Of a stretch of 64,000 bases of DNA, positions 22,301 through 32,528 are shown piece by piece; the first letter of the stretch is position 1, and each line of letters begins with the position of its first letter. The translations under genes and the position numbers were made by a program. The notes beneath the pieces are model-generated. The model saw only the letters and a program-made list of their open reading frames with translations, did not search any database and was not told the origin of the DNA. Location: positions 241,360,307 to 241,424,306 of the forward strand of contig NC_073746.1 of the NCBI RefSeq assembly GCF_029784135.1, in the 5' to 3' direction. Origin of the DNA: Toxorhynchites rutilus septentrionalis (lineage: Eukaryota > Arthropoda > Insecta > Diptera > Culicidae).

Positions 22301-22410
22301 TGAGAATGAGAATGAGAATGAGAATGAGAATGAGAATGAGAATGAGAATGAGAATGAGAATGAGAATGAGAATGAGAATGAGAATGAGAATGAGAATGAG
22401 AATAAGAATA
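19344..22410. repeat. 3-kb hexanucleotide array, (AGAATA)n then (AGAATG)n
   Basis: About 300 consecutive AGAATA units (19344 to about 21138) show no visible substitution or indel. Then come 10 AGAATG units, four AGAATA units and a scrambled stretch of mixed 4-6-bp units (about 21220-21375). A non-repeat insert follows at 21376-21404, then about 165 perfect AGAATG units (about 21409-22398) and two AGAATA units. The long Ile-Leu and Met-Arg frames through it are artefacts of the 6-bp period. It is not the insect telomere repeat (TTAGG). The sharp switch between two unit types suggests separate expansions from one ancestral array. Confidence 0.97.
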
Positions 22411-22629
22411 AGAGTATCGCTCACAAGTTTCCTCAGTTAATTACATAAAAACATTCAAACTGTTTCCTTTATTGCTATGAGACTGATATTTATGATATTT
22501 ATTGATATTTATTTTTTAATGGATTGCGAGTTCGTGTGTGTTTGTGTATTTGTATGTCGATGTAGATCTTTGTTTCCGCTATACACTCACTTCAATGGAC
22601 GATTTCGGGACTGGGTTCGAGCGTTGAAT

Positions 22630-22695
22630 AAAATAATTTCGTAGTTCTACGTTAACAAGGTGGACGTGTCTCGGACACCCTCTATATCATTTTTC
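22630..22695 (+). repeat. Dispersed repeat with TTCTACGT core, copy 3
   Basis: Aligns with 3378-3450 from TTTCGTAGTTCTACGTTAAC to TGTCTCGGACACCCTC. It overlaps the end of the mariner-like coding remnant. Confidence 0.5.
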
Positions 22696-22800
22696 ATTTG
22701 ATTAAACATAAAGAAGTCACAGGGAGGCAAGTCAGGCGAATTATATGTGTGCGGGTTGATTGAGTGATTTTTCTCTAATATATAAGTTTTAGACGAAAAA
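22655..22800 (-). pseudogene. Mariner-like transposase C-terminal fragment
   Basis: The minus strand reads NSPDLPPCDFFMFNQMKNDI, matching the mariner motif YSPDLAPCDFFLF around the third catalytic aspartate (here the D of CDFF). Upstream sequence (KTYILEKNHSINPHTY) is in frame but a stop lies before it. It is about 45 codons in all, with no N-terminus. The SPDL-x-PCDFF-x-F block is distinctive, but the piece is short. Confidence 0.5.
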
Positions 22801-25700
22801 GTTCAGTCGCCTCTTGTCTTGGCAAAGCCAAATAGAACATCAAACAATGAGGAGTCCTGGTTTGAAACTCACCATCGTTCGCTTAGTAAATGAACGCGCA
22901 ACTATTTTGCCTAGAAGATCCTCCTCCAATGTCTATTGAATGGTATTTTTTTGTCTCCATATCTCAACATCTGTGATCCTGAACTTTACGATCAAGGTGG
23001 TATATAATTATTTTTCATTTTCGTATGAAGTATGTACCGAGAAGTATGTTATTTATTGAAGTGGAATTTGTTCTACTGCTATAATGTTTTCAGACTCTTA
23101 TTGTCGTACATTTCATATATTTTGTTAATATGACAAATGATATTCCAAAGTCGCGTATTTTGCGTTTCTGCCAGTTAAATCAAAACATGTAAACGCATTC
23201 AATATATTTAGGGGCGTAACCTAATTCCCAGATCATGTACAACAATAGATATCTAAAATGGCAAACATGAGTAAACATATTGTCGAATATCTAGCATGTT
23301 TCTATTCAGCCTTCGATTTCCGTCTCCGGCAATGATTCAGCGCTTTGCCCTAGGCTTCCCTACGAACTAAATGAAACCTCCGACGAATAATCTGTTTTGC
23401 CTTCTAATTGGTTAATCATATCTCCGCGATTGAGCTGCTATCGATAGCGCGCTATCGGCGCATCGATTAAACCCACCGATGCTGTCGTGGATAAACTTTA
23501 ATGGCTTCTTTCATCGTCGGTAGCACTTTGTTGTGGGGCGGTTTGTGCTGTGGGCAATCAAAAAACAACCCGCCAAAAATGTGTAGCAGCCATCAATCAC
23601 TGTCACTGTTTTCTAAGCGGAATAGAAACGAAATGATCCGATGCCCTATCGTTCATTCACCAGAATGGTTAAACCACAGTAACGTAGACAACATATTCAT
23701 CAGTGGAGTACGGAATTCATCGGGGGTGGGCGAGCCGGGTTCGCTAGGTCGGCAGCAGTAGTTAACAGATTAATCTTAGAGTCTGTCCTGTGAACAGTTG
23801 TGAGACTTGCATCTGTGATTAGTTAAAAATTGCCATACAATCGTGTGTCAAATGCTGATTCGATCGATCATATTATGCATTTACTAGTGCAGACAAAGTG
23901 AACGTTGTAAATAGTGGAATTAGATGTGGACCACTCGATCTCAACATGCAGTGAAGCGAGCTGCGTAGGATCGAAGGTCCAAGGTGTCGAAGTAGGTTGT
24001 AACAAGTTAATATTTAGGTTCAAACAAACTCCGATTCTGATGAATAAGCCGATATACCAAGTGCCGAAAACTGCAATAAACATTTTTAAATGTTGAGAAA
24101 TTATTTTTAACATTTGGAAATTGCAAATACCGCATAGATTGTACCATTCTCATATCTGCATAGGGCACTCGCAAGAAGAAAAAAATATCCAACATTAAAT
24201 TACATTAAATTGGAGATTTGCGAATTAAGATGGCTCAAACATTCCGTCCCATACATTCTAACCTTTTCAATTTTGATCGTTGATGAAATCGGCCTAATTT
24301 GATTATGGTCCTCGAAGTTGACCCCTGGTTATAATCATAATCTGGAAACTTTTCCGTAACATTTGTCCCCTTCGTTGGATTGCTTGTAATATAAGCAAAC
24401 AAATCTCTCTTTTTTCACCTGTTCAATTGCTTTCTCAACCAAAGCACTTTACCGATACCACATCAAATGCGAAACCACGCGGTGGAGGGGGGCGTCCGAA
24501 ATGAAAAGTTTTTCCCATAATTTTATCTGCACGACACCGTCAATCAATAAATTACCAAAGTTGAAGTAATTCAACCCGATAAAGCGCGAAGAGAGCTAGA
24601 ACAAACAACATTTAATGAACGCACCGTCGCCAATTTTGCCTTTTCGACCTTTTCGTCGTAACGGCCGGCGAACGGCACGTAATTTAGTTTGCCAGTTGAA
24701 ACTTTGCCTTTTTCTTCGTTTTTAAAGAATTATATTTATTTGGAGTTTATCTACTCAGCCGGAAAAATGCGATAATGATTCCTGACGACAGGAAGGAAGC
24801 TACGATTGGAACACTTCGAACAGATAAAAACCCTGCGAATGGGTTGTTCGGAACGGCTCTCGATAACCTCGGGGTAAATTATTTGAAACTAGTCTTGGCG
24901 GTTAAACACCTTGGCGCTTTTTCTGTGTTCCACCGTAAACATCGAGTGTATGTGCAGCCACAAACCATTCTCAGAATGTAAGATAAGCTAACAGGATTGA
25001 AGCACGCACCACGCGAGTTGAACTTTGCTCGTAACACCAAAACTTCTGCCGAACATCAGACGTGAACATTATCGTCTTATCTAAATCTACAGCGTGTCGT
25101 GTACGACTTCGATGCTCAATATTCTCACGTTTCAAGTCTTAATCAGTCGTTTTAGCTCAGCGTGGAGCTCTCATTAGGATTGTAAAACGAAGCGTGCACA
25201 TGCCAACAGTTCAAGGTTGAACCGGTCTTGTGAACCGAAGCCAGAATTATTATATCGAACGCATATGCCTTAATGACATAAAATAATACGTTGTCGATGG
25301 CAATTGGGGGTATAAGCGAATTCAATGTATCTTGATATGCAAAGTGGTAGTTAGTCTGTGATTTTTCTCGAGTCATATATGAACCGTTTTACATATATTA
25401 CTATACATTCCTTTCGGTTATATCATTACTGAAGAAATTTACTCTTAATCAATAATTTGGCATGTCTAACAATTAAAAGAGGTGAGTTGTTATAAATATA
25501 TATCTTTCAAAATTATACCAGATTATTTGATTCGGTATTCCGATGGCTTCTACCTCACATGAATGTAGGTAGTAGGGCCCGAAATCTTCGAAGATGAAAA
25601 ATGAATATCGACTCTCCTCTCAAACGCTTCGCTTCGACTAGCACTACTTTGGCATTCGCCGTCAATATGAATTGAATTGACTATAAATTAATTGACGAAC
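22800..25700. other. Repeat-poor intergenic or intronic stretch
   Basis: No coding frame here resembles a known family; the frames at 23501-23761 and 24775-24981 have no recognisable motif and no splice support. Blocks at 23300-23760 and 24380-24720 are GC-richer and free of shared repeats, so conserved regulatory sequence is possible. Confidence 0.4.
23438..23470. promoter_or_regulatory. Cluster of TATCGATA-type sites
   Basis: A perfect palindrome CTATCGATAG, containing the DREF-site core TATCGATA, is followed within 20 bp by GCGCGCTATCGG and then CATCGAT. In insects TATCGATA clusters mark housekeeping promoters and boundary elements. No gene start is visible next to it, so the role is speculative. 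Confidence 0.35.
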
Positions 25701-25714
25701 GTGTAAGAGTGAGG

Positions 25715-25958
25715 TGCTTCCTTGGCCGAGTGGTTAGCGTCATCGATTTCCGTTCTGGTCGGAGGGATTTTTCGTCAAAGAAAATCTTGCACTGTGATCA
25801 CGCGTATTCTAGAGCTTGCCACTCAGAATGCATTCAAGGCGTGTTATTTGGCATAGAAATCTCAACTAAGTACTAATAAAAATGACGCAAGTAATACTAC
25901 GTTGAGACGGCGAAGTTCCTCTAGGAACGTTAGTGCCATTGAAGAAGAAGAAGAAGAA
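25715..25958 (+). mobile_element. tRNA-headed SINE with 12-bp target duplication and (GAA)n tail
   Basis: GTAAGAGTGAGG flanks the element on both sides (25703-25714 and 25959-25970). The head TGGCCGAGTGGTTAGCGTC is a good A box. The B-box part is deleted relative to the 17934-18203 copy, so this copy is probably transcriptionally dead. The body is closely similar to that copy and ends in six GAA units. Length is 244 bp. Confidence 0.93.
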
Positions 25959-26412
25959 GTAAGAGTGAGGATGACTGATGAACTATTCCAGTCAATGATT
26001 ATTATAATTGACGTGACTAATGAATACAAATCTGTCTCTTCATCCAACTGACTTCAATCCGCATTTCTGCTTTCCCCTGACACGAATCTCTTTACTTGCG
26101 TAAAGATGGCCAGCGATGGCTAAACGGTAGTTCGCGGTCTACAGGTCGCCCGCGTAGGTATTCCTAGGCGCCCGCCAGCTGGTCTAGGATTGTTTCAGCT
26201 CCAAACCAATGTATTAAATATCCCTCCACCCTTTGCCGTGATCATTTTATAATAAACAGCTAACGTCAATAAAGCATATTAGTTGTTAGCGTAGATATTT
26301 CTTCATTAATGTTTCCGATTCAATATTTTCTTTCAGATTGTTAATTATTCTATATTAACCCATCCGGAATTAAAAATTTCTAGAACTAAATATTGGGCCT
26401 TATTATGTAATT

Positions 26413-26751
26413 CTAGTTGACCAGAATTTCGCTCGTTAGCTCTGTTTTACTGTTATAGATACAGCCGGGTGGAAGCTGTCGGCATAACTTTTCGAGCTTT
26501 TTATTTTGCTTATTGTATTCCTGATATTTTGCTTTGGGAAACAATTTGGCAACGTAATTTGCAAAATACGAAAATTTACTCGGTGTGATGGTTATAGGGA
26601 TCGAATTGATCGTTCGATTCATTTTACATAATAGGTGCCAATATTTCCGATAGATAGTTCTTATTAGTAATGAAACGGATAGTAGTTTGAGCAAATACCG
26701 GATATTCCGCAAGCTTCGAGGCCGAAAATACGAAACTGGGAGAAACTGCAT
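26413..26751 (-). CDS. Unrecognised 112-codon frame inside the interrupted hAT copy
   Basis: The translation is basic and tyrosine/lysine/leucine-rich (for example AKLFPKAKYQEYNKQNKKLE and RQLPPGCIYNSKTELTSEIL) and continuous for 112 codons, unusual for AT-rich non-coding DNA here. It lies in the segment that interrupts the 26111-27479 hAT copy, so it may belong to the invading element. I recognise no domain. Confidence 0.25.
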   Translation of the reverse strand: MQFLPVSYFRPRSLRNIRYLLKLLSVSLLIRTIYRKYWHLLCKMNRTINSIPITITPSKFSYFANYVAKLFPKAKYQEYNKQNKKLEKLCRQLPPGCIYNSKTELTSEILVN

Positions 26752-27080
26752 GTGTGCATGAAATAAAAAATGGTTTACATTTTAGGGAGCAATAAACGCA
26801 TTTTTACATAAAAATAATGAACTATGATTAAATTTTCCGTATAAAATGAATACTCCTTATTGGAGTATCAACAATTTTGAATTTGTTGTGGATAAATTGA
26901 AATAATTTAAATACTAGTCGAGTCGAGTTAATGTTATGAGTTGATATTAACTTCATTTTGAAAAAAAGTATGGTTTATCTTGTGTTAATGAGAAATTATT
27001 GATTTTTTTCCAATCTCCGTTATCCGGCCGGATTGCAAATATTGGCCGGATAGTATGACCTATGATTTCCCTCTAAATAA

Positions 27081-27336
27081 CCCTCCTATACTCGAACATA
27101 TGGTCTCACAGGCCGAGAATCAATCATTTTGTTTTGAGGAGGCTGAATTAAATGATTATTGAAACCGAATGAAGGTGAAGAAAAAATGTTTTCTGGAGTT
27201 TTTTCATTTAATTTTTTCTTTAAATGAATACCAATAACGACTTAAACACAAAATAGCAAAATTAAAGAGACACGCACAATCTGTGACACCGTGCGCGAGT
27301 ATATGAGTTATGTTTTTTCGCGCGAGTATAGGAGGG
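27081..27336. mobile_element. piggyBac-like MITE (CCCTCCTATACTCG ends)
   Basis: CCCTCCTATACTCG at the left is mirrored by CGAGTATAGGAGGG at the right. The right side is followed by TTAA (27337-27340) and the left preceded by ATAA (27077-27080), one base from TTAA. A TTAA target with CCC ends is the piggyBac signature. It is 256 bp and non-coding, nested in the 26111-27479 composite. Confidence 0.75.
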
Positions 27337-27664
27337 TTAAAATTTTGTTTTATCGTCTAGCACTACATTCATTTTCTAATGATTTTTTTTATCTAATTGA
27401 TACGACCAACATTGGTAGACCACAGCCTAACATTTGAATAATTAGTCGCCCGTAATGCCCAAAAGTTTGGCCACCCCTGATATAAAGTGAAACGAAAACA
27501 TGATTTCTGATGCAAAAAAGTAGTTACACCATTAATGGACGGTTTATTGTCTACCCACCGTGAACTCAAACCAACGAACTTAGACAGTTATAAGGTATGC
27601 TTTAAGGGTCCCCGCGTTAGTATTAGTAAATAGCGTGCAAAATAGCGCACACACTGCACGCTAT

Positions 27665-28025
27665 CTTAAAAATGTGAGTAATTTTCGTGTACGATACAAA
27701 AATATCTAACCCACCTGTAGTATATGTCAAACCACGTTGATCTCAAACATCGATACGTGATACATGAAAGAGAGAGAAAGGAATGCATTTTGAGAGGAGT
27801 CACTTCAAATGCAATGAAGTCCATTTGACTGGGAAGAATGAAATGAGATAGTCGAGTCGTAGAGGGAGATAGCGACTAGACGCCCGACTTGAGTCATGTT
27901 GACGGAGAAACTGCGTGAAGAAGTCAAAAAGAGCCATTTCCGCTTGAATACGAAAGGGAATTTCTTCATAGTCCGCTGACTATCTTCAGTTGAATATGAC
28001 TATGCCGAGCCCTGGTAGGTAGACA
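27665..28025 (+). repeat. Dispersed repeat, inverted copy at 63686-64000
   Basis: Landmarks shared with the end of the window (reverse complemented) are TGAGTAATTTTCGTGTACG, ATATGTCAAACCACGT, GGAGAAACTGC, CTATCTTCAGTTGAATATGA and the end GCCGAGCCCTG. That end, read inwards as CAGGGCTCGGC, looks like a hAT-type terminus. No opposite terminus was found. Confidence 0.65.
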
Positions 28026-28888
28026 GCAGGGATCTGTGGTCCTATGTTTGGAATCGGAGAAGGGGTCTTCCAAAAAGAAATTGCAGCTGAGTACATGCTT
28101 CTCTTCTCAAGTTCTACGTACCATGATATTTCGCCTGGTTCTAGTAGATATTTTTCAAAATAACCTCATCTTACTTGTCCACACCGGGCTCTTGGACGCA
28201 GATATACTGAACCCCTAATGAGCTACAGAATAAATTTTCTGACAACTTGTTTTCTTAACCATGATCATACACCACATATTCAGGCCGAATCTTGGGACGC
28301 AATTCTTCCACAAGCACTAAGTCGCTAATCCGCCCATCACAGTCGAACCCTTCCAACCAGCAACCAGTTGTCTCACCAATCATCCAGCACTGAAGGTTCT
28401 ACCGATTCCAATTCAGTTTGAAGATGTAAAAGACCTGAGATGCTTCAATTTCCAGAGTTGAATGAGAATTTCTGGAGACTATTGAGGCTATGGAGGCTGG
28501 TTTACCGGTTTACCTGGTTTACCGATATCATGACGCGTATTTTCGCTGATTGCGTACCAGTTGGAGAACTGGGAGAACTCGAGAGATTAATATGCTTTGC
28601 TCTTCGACATTTTTGCAGGCTGCGGTGTCTATTTGCAAAACAAGAGATGAACCGGACGAGAAGCGAGTACCGTTTGTACAATCATTTCATGTATAAGTAG
28701 TATACGCGGCATATAAAGGAAAATTTCCGTAGAAACCCGAAGCTTTTCTAGTCCTTTCAACTTCAAGATAATGGAAGAAGGCTTGTTCGTAAACATGTTT
28801 ATGGTGAATCACTGCATTCGAGAAATTTTCCGTTGTTCACTTCAAGCGAGTTCGTACTCTGCAATGAAAATTGCTGCAGCCGTTAGAA
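28026..28888 (+). other. Upstream part of the RT-bearing segment, poorly readable
   Basis: Frames at 28036-28218, 28440-28700 and 28771-28968 are open but show no certain motif. Because the RT remnant resumes after the hAT element at 30302, this stretch is probably its decayed upstream coding region. Confidence 0.3.
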
Positions 28889-30301
28889 CAATGGTACTCA
28901 ACCTTTTTTTTCAGAGGGGCCACAAACTCTTATTAGTCATGGCATCGCGGGCCACAAAGAAAACGTAAAGAGGAAAGGTATCCAAGACACGGTCGCTTTG
29001 TTAACGTAGGATCACGAAATTAGTCCAATGAATGAATATTTTCACTGAGTGAGGAGCGCGAACGTTCCGCGAAGCAATGAAACGCCAATTTGAGCAGATT
29101 TTCAAATTAACTCTCAGAATTAACATGTACTGTTGATCGCTCGCTGTCTAGAGCGACACTGAAACACAGAACTTACTAAATATCCAAGTGGTCTCAGTAT
29201 ATTTTAGTAAAATTACACTTCCAACGCTCCCAAGAACAACGCTTCAAAGAACACTCAGAACGGCAACAGAAAATCCGGAACGAATCGGGTGTGTGGAACC
29301 TTCAGTTCAATACTGAAAAATATAGCTTGAAAAAATCCTTTTAAAATTTGGCTTCAAATGCGCATCGACGCCATTTTTATGTCGGAATCATTGCTCGAAT
29401 TCACGAAAATCAATTGATTGATCGGAAAAAATCCATTGCCATTGAGAATGTCTGATAAAGCCTCTAAAACTTTAAACATCATCATCATTACACCAAAAAA
29501 TCTGAACACGCTCCTAAATTCACACTTCGACGGAGTTTCAAGCATGTTTATACATTTTTGTGATGTCACCAATATTTATAGTTATTTCAATAGTTTGCTT
29601 ATTTTTTATTTTTTTATTAATCTTTCAAAGTCCTTGCACCCCAAGCGTAACGCTCTCGTTTTCGAAATTTTAAACTTACACCCCAATACAAATGCAGAAA
29701 TGATGTAGTGCAACAATATAAAAGCACTCTACACCAAGCGGCATGAAAATCGACGCGGTGCCTATTGAAATAACATAACGAGCAAAACAGCACAGACTTA
29801 CATCAGCATTGAGAAAGACTGCTGTCTGCTAGCTAGAGAGCTAGAGAGACATCATCGTGGCTTGAGTAATGATGATTATGGTTTGAATTATACAGTTTTT
29901 TTTTTGGTTTGTTTGCCTCTAGTCCTATTCGGAAAATATCACTACACTCTCCGCCTTTCGAAACGCCATTTGGAAAACCTAGCTGCCGTCTGGTCGCTAG
30001 CTGGATTACTGATGATTCGTGAATGTAGTGAAATTGGGAATTACTAGTTTGTACTCAGTAAAAAAATGGGATGAGCTTAAATTGCAATATTTCGCCTATT
30101 TGTATTATCCGTAGAACGACCTCTGCATTCGCTATTTCTATTTTATCAAAACGTACCCGGTTTTCTGATTTTTCTTCTGTTGTCTTCTGTTGTTTTTGTT
30201 ACACATACAAAATAGTTTAAATTAAAATAATACCAGATGGGCCAACCATCAGAGCCTGCCGGGCCACATGCGGACCGCGGGCCGCAGGTTGAGTATAGCT
30301 G
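28889..30301. mobile_element. hAT element, 1.4 kb, no intact transposase
   Basis: The left end CAATGGTACTCAACCTTTTT and the right end, inverted CAGCTATACTCAACCTGCGG, are followed on both arms by GGGCCAC-type subterminal sequence. This is the well-known hAT terminus pattern (CAGTGGTTCTCAACC). The flanks CGTTAGAA (28881-28888) and CGTTAGAG (30302-30309) form an 8-bp target duplication with one mismatch. The interior has no recognisable transposase and carries a short segment (29630-29690) related to 46380-46450. It interrupts the RT remnant that resumes at 30302. Confidence 0.8.
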
Positions 30302-30760
30302 CGTTAGAGACACTCGAACCGACGTGCTTTCGATCGTGTTGATCACAAAATTCTGCTAGCAAAGCTGACCAAATTCTGGATTTGGAGGCGATCTGGCGTA
30401 GTGGTAACATCCATGCCTCTCACGCTGAAGGTCACGAGTTCAATTCTCACTCCCGACATTCTTCCAAAAATGGAAGTAAAAGTGACGAACCAGCCAAATG
30501 AGTTGAAATCACTATAATACAGATAAAAAAAAAAAAAAAAAAAAAAAATTCTGGATTTCCTCCAGGTTTACGATCTGTTTGAACTCGTCGTCAGAATGAC
30601 AGACGTGTGTCAAAATTGGACCTGCATAGTCTCTGAGCTCCTCCAATCCTTCGGTAGTGCTTCAAGGAAGAAAGTTTTTTCTCCCTATTCTACAACGAAG
30701 TGTCCTCGCTACTTGCAACTGGATGAAGATCTGCATAATAATCAGAAACGCTGTAGGGTT
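30302..30760 (+). pseudogene. Jockey-like RT remnant, interrupted by a SINE
   Basis: AFDRVDHKILLAKLTKFW (30330-30383) is the RT palm block AFDxVDHxILLxKL. After the SINE at 30384-30545 the same frame region resumes. RQTCVKIGPA and then, shifted, FFSLFYNEVSSLLATG correspond to the Q-x-VKIG...LGPLLF-x-LF-x-NDVSSLLP blocks. A deletion and two stops lie between. The N-terminal part was separated by the hAT element and the C-terminal part is lost at the fold-back element starting 30759. Confidence 0.75.
30384..30545 (+). mobile_element. Feilai-like SINE with 13-bp target duplication
   Basis: AAATTCTGGATTT precedes (30371-30383) and follows (30546-30558) the element. It begins GGAGGCGATCTGGCGTAGTG (A box) and has CACGAGTTCAATTCTC (B box), CTCCCGACATTCTTCC and a pure poly-A tail of about 22. 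Length is about 162 bp. Same family as 8270-8434 but better preserved. The clean tail and duplication make this a young insertion. Confidence 0.93.
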
Positions 30761-30897
30761 TTTTGCTATAAAAAGTGCTCTGCCATAATATTTATGACAT
30801 ATATTTATGGCCGAGCACCTTTTATATTATATATATAAATATATTTCTAATATTTATGGCATGCATTTATGACAGAGCACTTTTTGTAGCAAAAAAA
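30759..30897. mobile_element. Fold-back MITE, about 139 bp
   Basis: TTTTTTGCTATAAAAAGTGC followed by TCTGCCATAA at the left is mirrored by TTATGACAGAGCACTTTTTG then TAGCAAAAAA at the right, with an AT-only centre. The inverted arms are about 30 bp or more with two or three mismatches. It has no coding capacity. It abuts the RT remnant on the left and the Tc1-type remnant on the right. Confidence 0.8.
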
Positions 30898-30984
30898 CAT
30901 TTGACGGAGCACCTGCATTTTTTTATCAATAAAAGAAATCTTATTTTCAGTGACATTACCCAACTGGGAACAACTCTATCTGCG

Positions 30985-31530
30985 GGGATCTTCGTAGCCT
31001 AATTGGTTGCTTGTCCGCTACTAAGCGAACGATCATGAGCTAATAACTCAGGGCCCCTCAACTGACCATCTTTGTGTGTTATTCTAGCTACTACGACCAC
31101 GCAACAATCATCATGTGTCGGTAATCCCAGTCCCATACCGCTCACATTACGATCTGCTGCATCGGTAATTGGTGCTAATTCTAACACAGCCATGGAAGCC
31201 TGATATCAGCAGTCCCGTTGTGAACAGTCCAACTGTGAACATTCGAACAATAGGAATATTCTAACGCCGAAAAAGGCGGCATGTGTTGTGTATCGATAGA
31301 AATGGATTACTCGGCATGTGTTGTGTATCGATAGAATTGGAATATTCTTAGGCCTAAACAGCTACTGTGTTATACATAAAAAAACAAATGTTTATCGATG
31401 GATAGGAATCTTAAGCCTAAATAATATACAACAATAGTTATCTTAAAAACATAAAAATGTATACGAATATATTCGGCTCTGTGACAGCTGAATTGCTAAA
31501 TGAGCCTAATAAACGGATGGGATAAAAAAA
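30985..31530 (+). mobile_element. Long tRNA-headed SINE (546 bp) with 13-bp target duplication
   Basis: AACTCTATCTGCG flanks both sides (30972-30984 and 31531-31543), and removing the element restores the reading frame of the transposase remnant. The head GATCTTCGTAGCCTAATTGG has an A box (TAGCCTAATTGG) and about 35 bp later a B-box-like GATCATGAGC. The tail is GGATGGGATAAAAAAA. There is no open frame, so it is a non-autonomous retroposon. At 546 bp it is long for a SINE. An internal direct duplication lies at 31277-31336. Confidence 0.85.
31277..31336 (+). repeat. 25-bp direct duplication, period 35
   Basis: The segment CGGCATGTGTTGTGTATCGA followed by TAGAA occurs at 31277-31301 and 31312-31336, identical in both. 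It lies inside the 546-bp SINE. Confidence 0.85.
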
Positions 31531-31744
31531 AACTCTATCTGCGTCCCTTCGAGAATGTCTGGGTAAGCCTGAAGCGTAAGATCTACGCCAACAAGTTTGT
31601 CGCGAAAACTGAGAAGGAATTGATAAATGAAAAGAAGAAAGAACTCAAAAACATGCCTACACGCATGTTTTCGTCCGTCATGGCGAATGTTTCGGTTAAC
31701 TGCCGGAAGGCCGCTCGCAAGGGCGTAGATTTTTTTTTGCAAGT

Positions 31745-32520
31745 AAGCTAATATAATTACCTTCCATGGGAAATTTATCAAACTTAATTATCTGTCTAAT
31801 TTTTTTTATCACTGTCCAAAATGAGTGCAAACGTTATCTGAGCGGAGACATCCTATGTCTCAGCTATTAGTGGGGTTTAGAAATCGATTCTGGGCCAATA
31901 ATCCTAACGCATTTGACGTTGTGGTGCTCGAGATATTGGCATCCAAAACATGGCTGCATGGCTGCCAATACCATCAGATATTTTAACATGAAAACAATGT
32001 TTTATCAATACAGAAATCATAAAATTATCCATCTGTAAAGTGATTTACGCCATTGGTCAGATAATGTGAAAGCGATGACCAAAACAAAAGAGCATAAGCC
32101 TTCCTCTAACCGATAAATTACGAGAAGCCCTATAGATTTACAATGGAACTCGCTTTCGCGAAAAATGCGCATCACGTAGCATCCGCCCGTGGATATTCGG
32201 GGTTCTACTGTATCGATTACCAACCCCCTATAAATGCATGGTATCTTTATGCTTACACCTAAAAACAAATATTAGGAATTGAAATCCATGAACAAACATT
32301 CATTAACTCGGCAAAATTACCACTAAGGCAATCTGTCATAACATTTGAATGAATACTGAAAAATGGATCCCGGAGAACGACTTTCTCATAGAACAAAATT
32401 TTAAACGATTACAATATGTTAACATGTGAACCAACTTGGACTATTGATGAAACGGCGGGGGTTGATTATCACCATTGAAAACAGCGTTAACCCGAGATAG
32501 TATTGGTGCGCGCGTTCCTA
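31745..32520. other. Non-coding, with one pogo/Tigger-like terminus
   Basis: At 32140-32215 the minus strand reads CAGTAGAACCCCGAATATCC, a terminus typical of pogo/Tigger-type elements. A matching inverted end was not found. The remainder shows nothing I can assign. Confidence 0.4.
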
Positions 32521-32528
32521 AACTTTTC

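Larger units (their letters stand above)
26111..27479 (+). mobile_element. hAT-type element copy interrupted by about 1 kb
   Basis: The left part (GGTAGTTCGCGGTCTAC, then GGTCGCCCGCGTAG and TCCTAGGCGCCCGCCA) and the right part (TTGGTAGACCACAGCC, TTAGTCGCCCG, AAAAGTTTGGCCACCCCTG) match the two halves of the compact hAT element at 33928-34191. They are separated by a foreign segment from about 26315 to about 27395. The target-site duplication is no longer recognisable. Confidence 0.65.
30925..31740 (+). pseudogene. Tc1/mariner transposase C-terminus, split by a SINE
   Basis: Outside the SINE at 30985-31530 the plus strand reads LPNWEQLYLRPFENVWVSLK, then RKIYANKFVAKTEKELI, KKELKNMPTRMFSSVMANV and CRKAARKGVDFFLQ. 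This corresponds to the DLNPIENVW...W-x-x-MKRK segment containing the last catalytic residue, and the C-terminal tail of Tc1-type (IS630 superfamily) transposases. The conserved SPDLNPIE has decayed to YLRPFE. Only about 80 codons remain. A related tail lies at 59128-59237. Confidence 0.8.

Noticed and set aside
19338..22440. Frames of 341-649 codons made of Ile-Leu or Met-Arg repeats
   Set aside because: They are produced by the 6-bp period of the array (a multiple of three) and run in several frames and on both strands; not genes.
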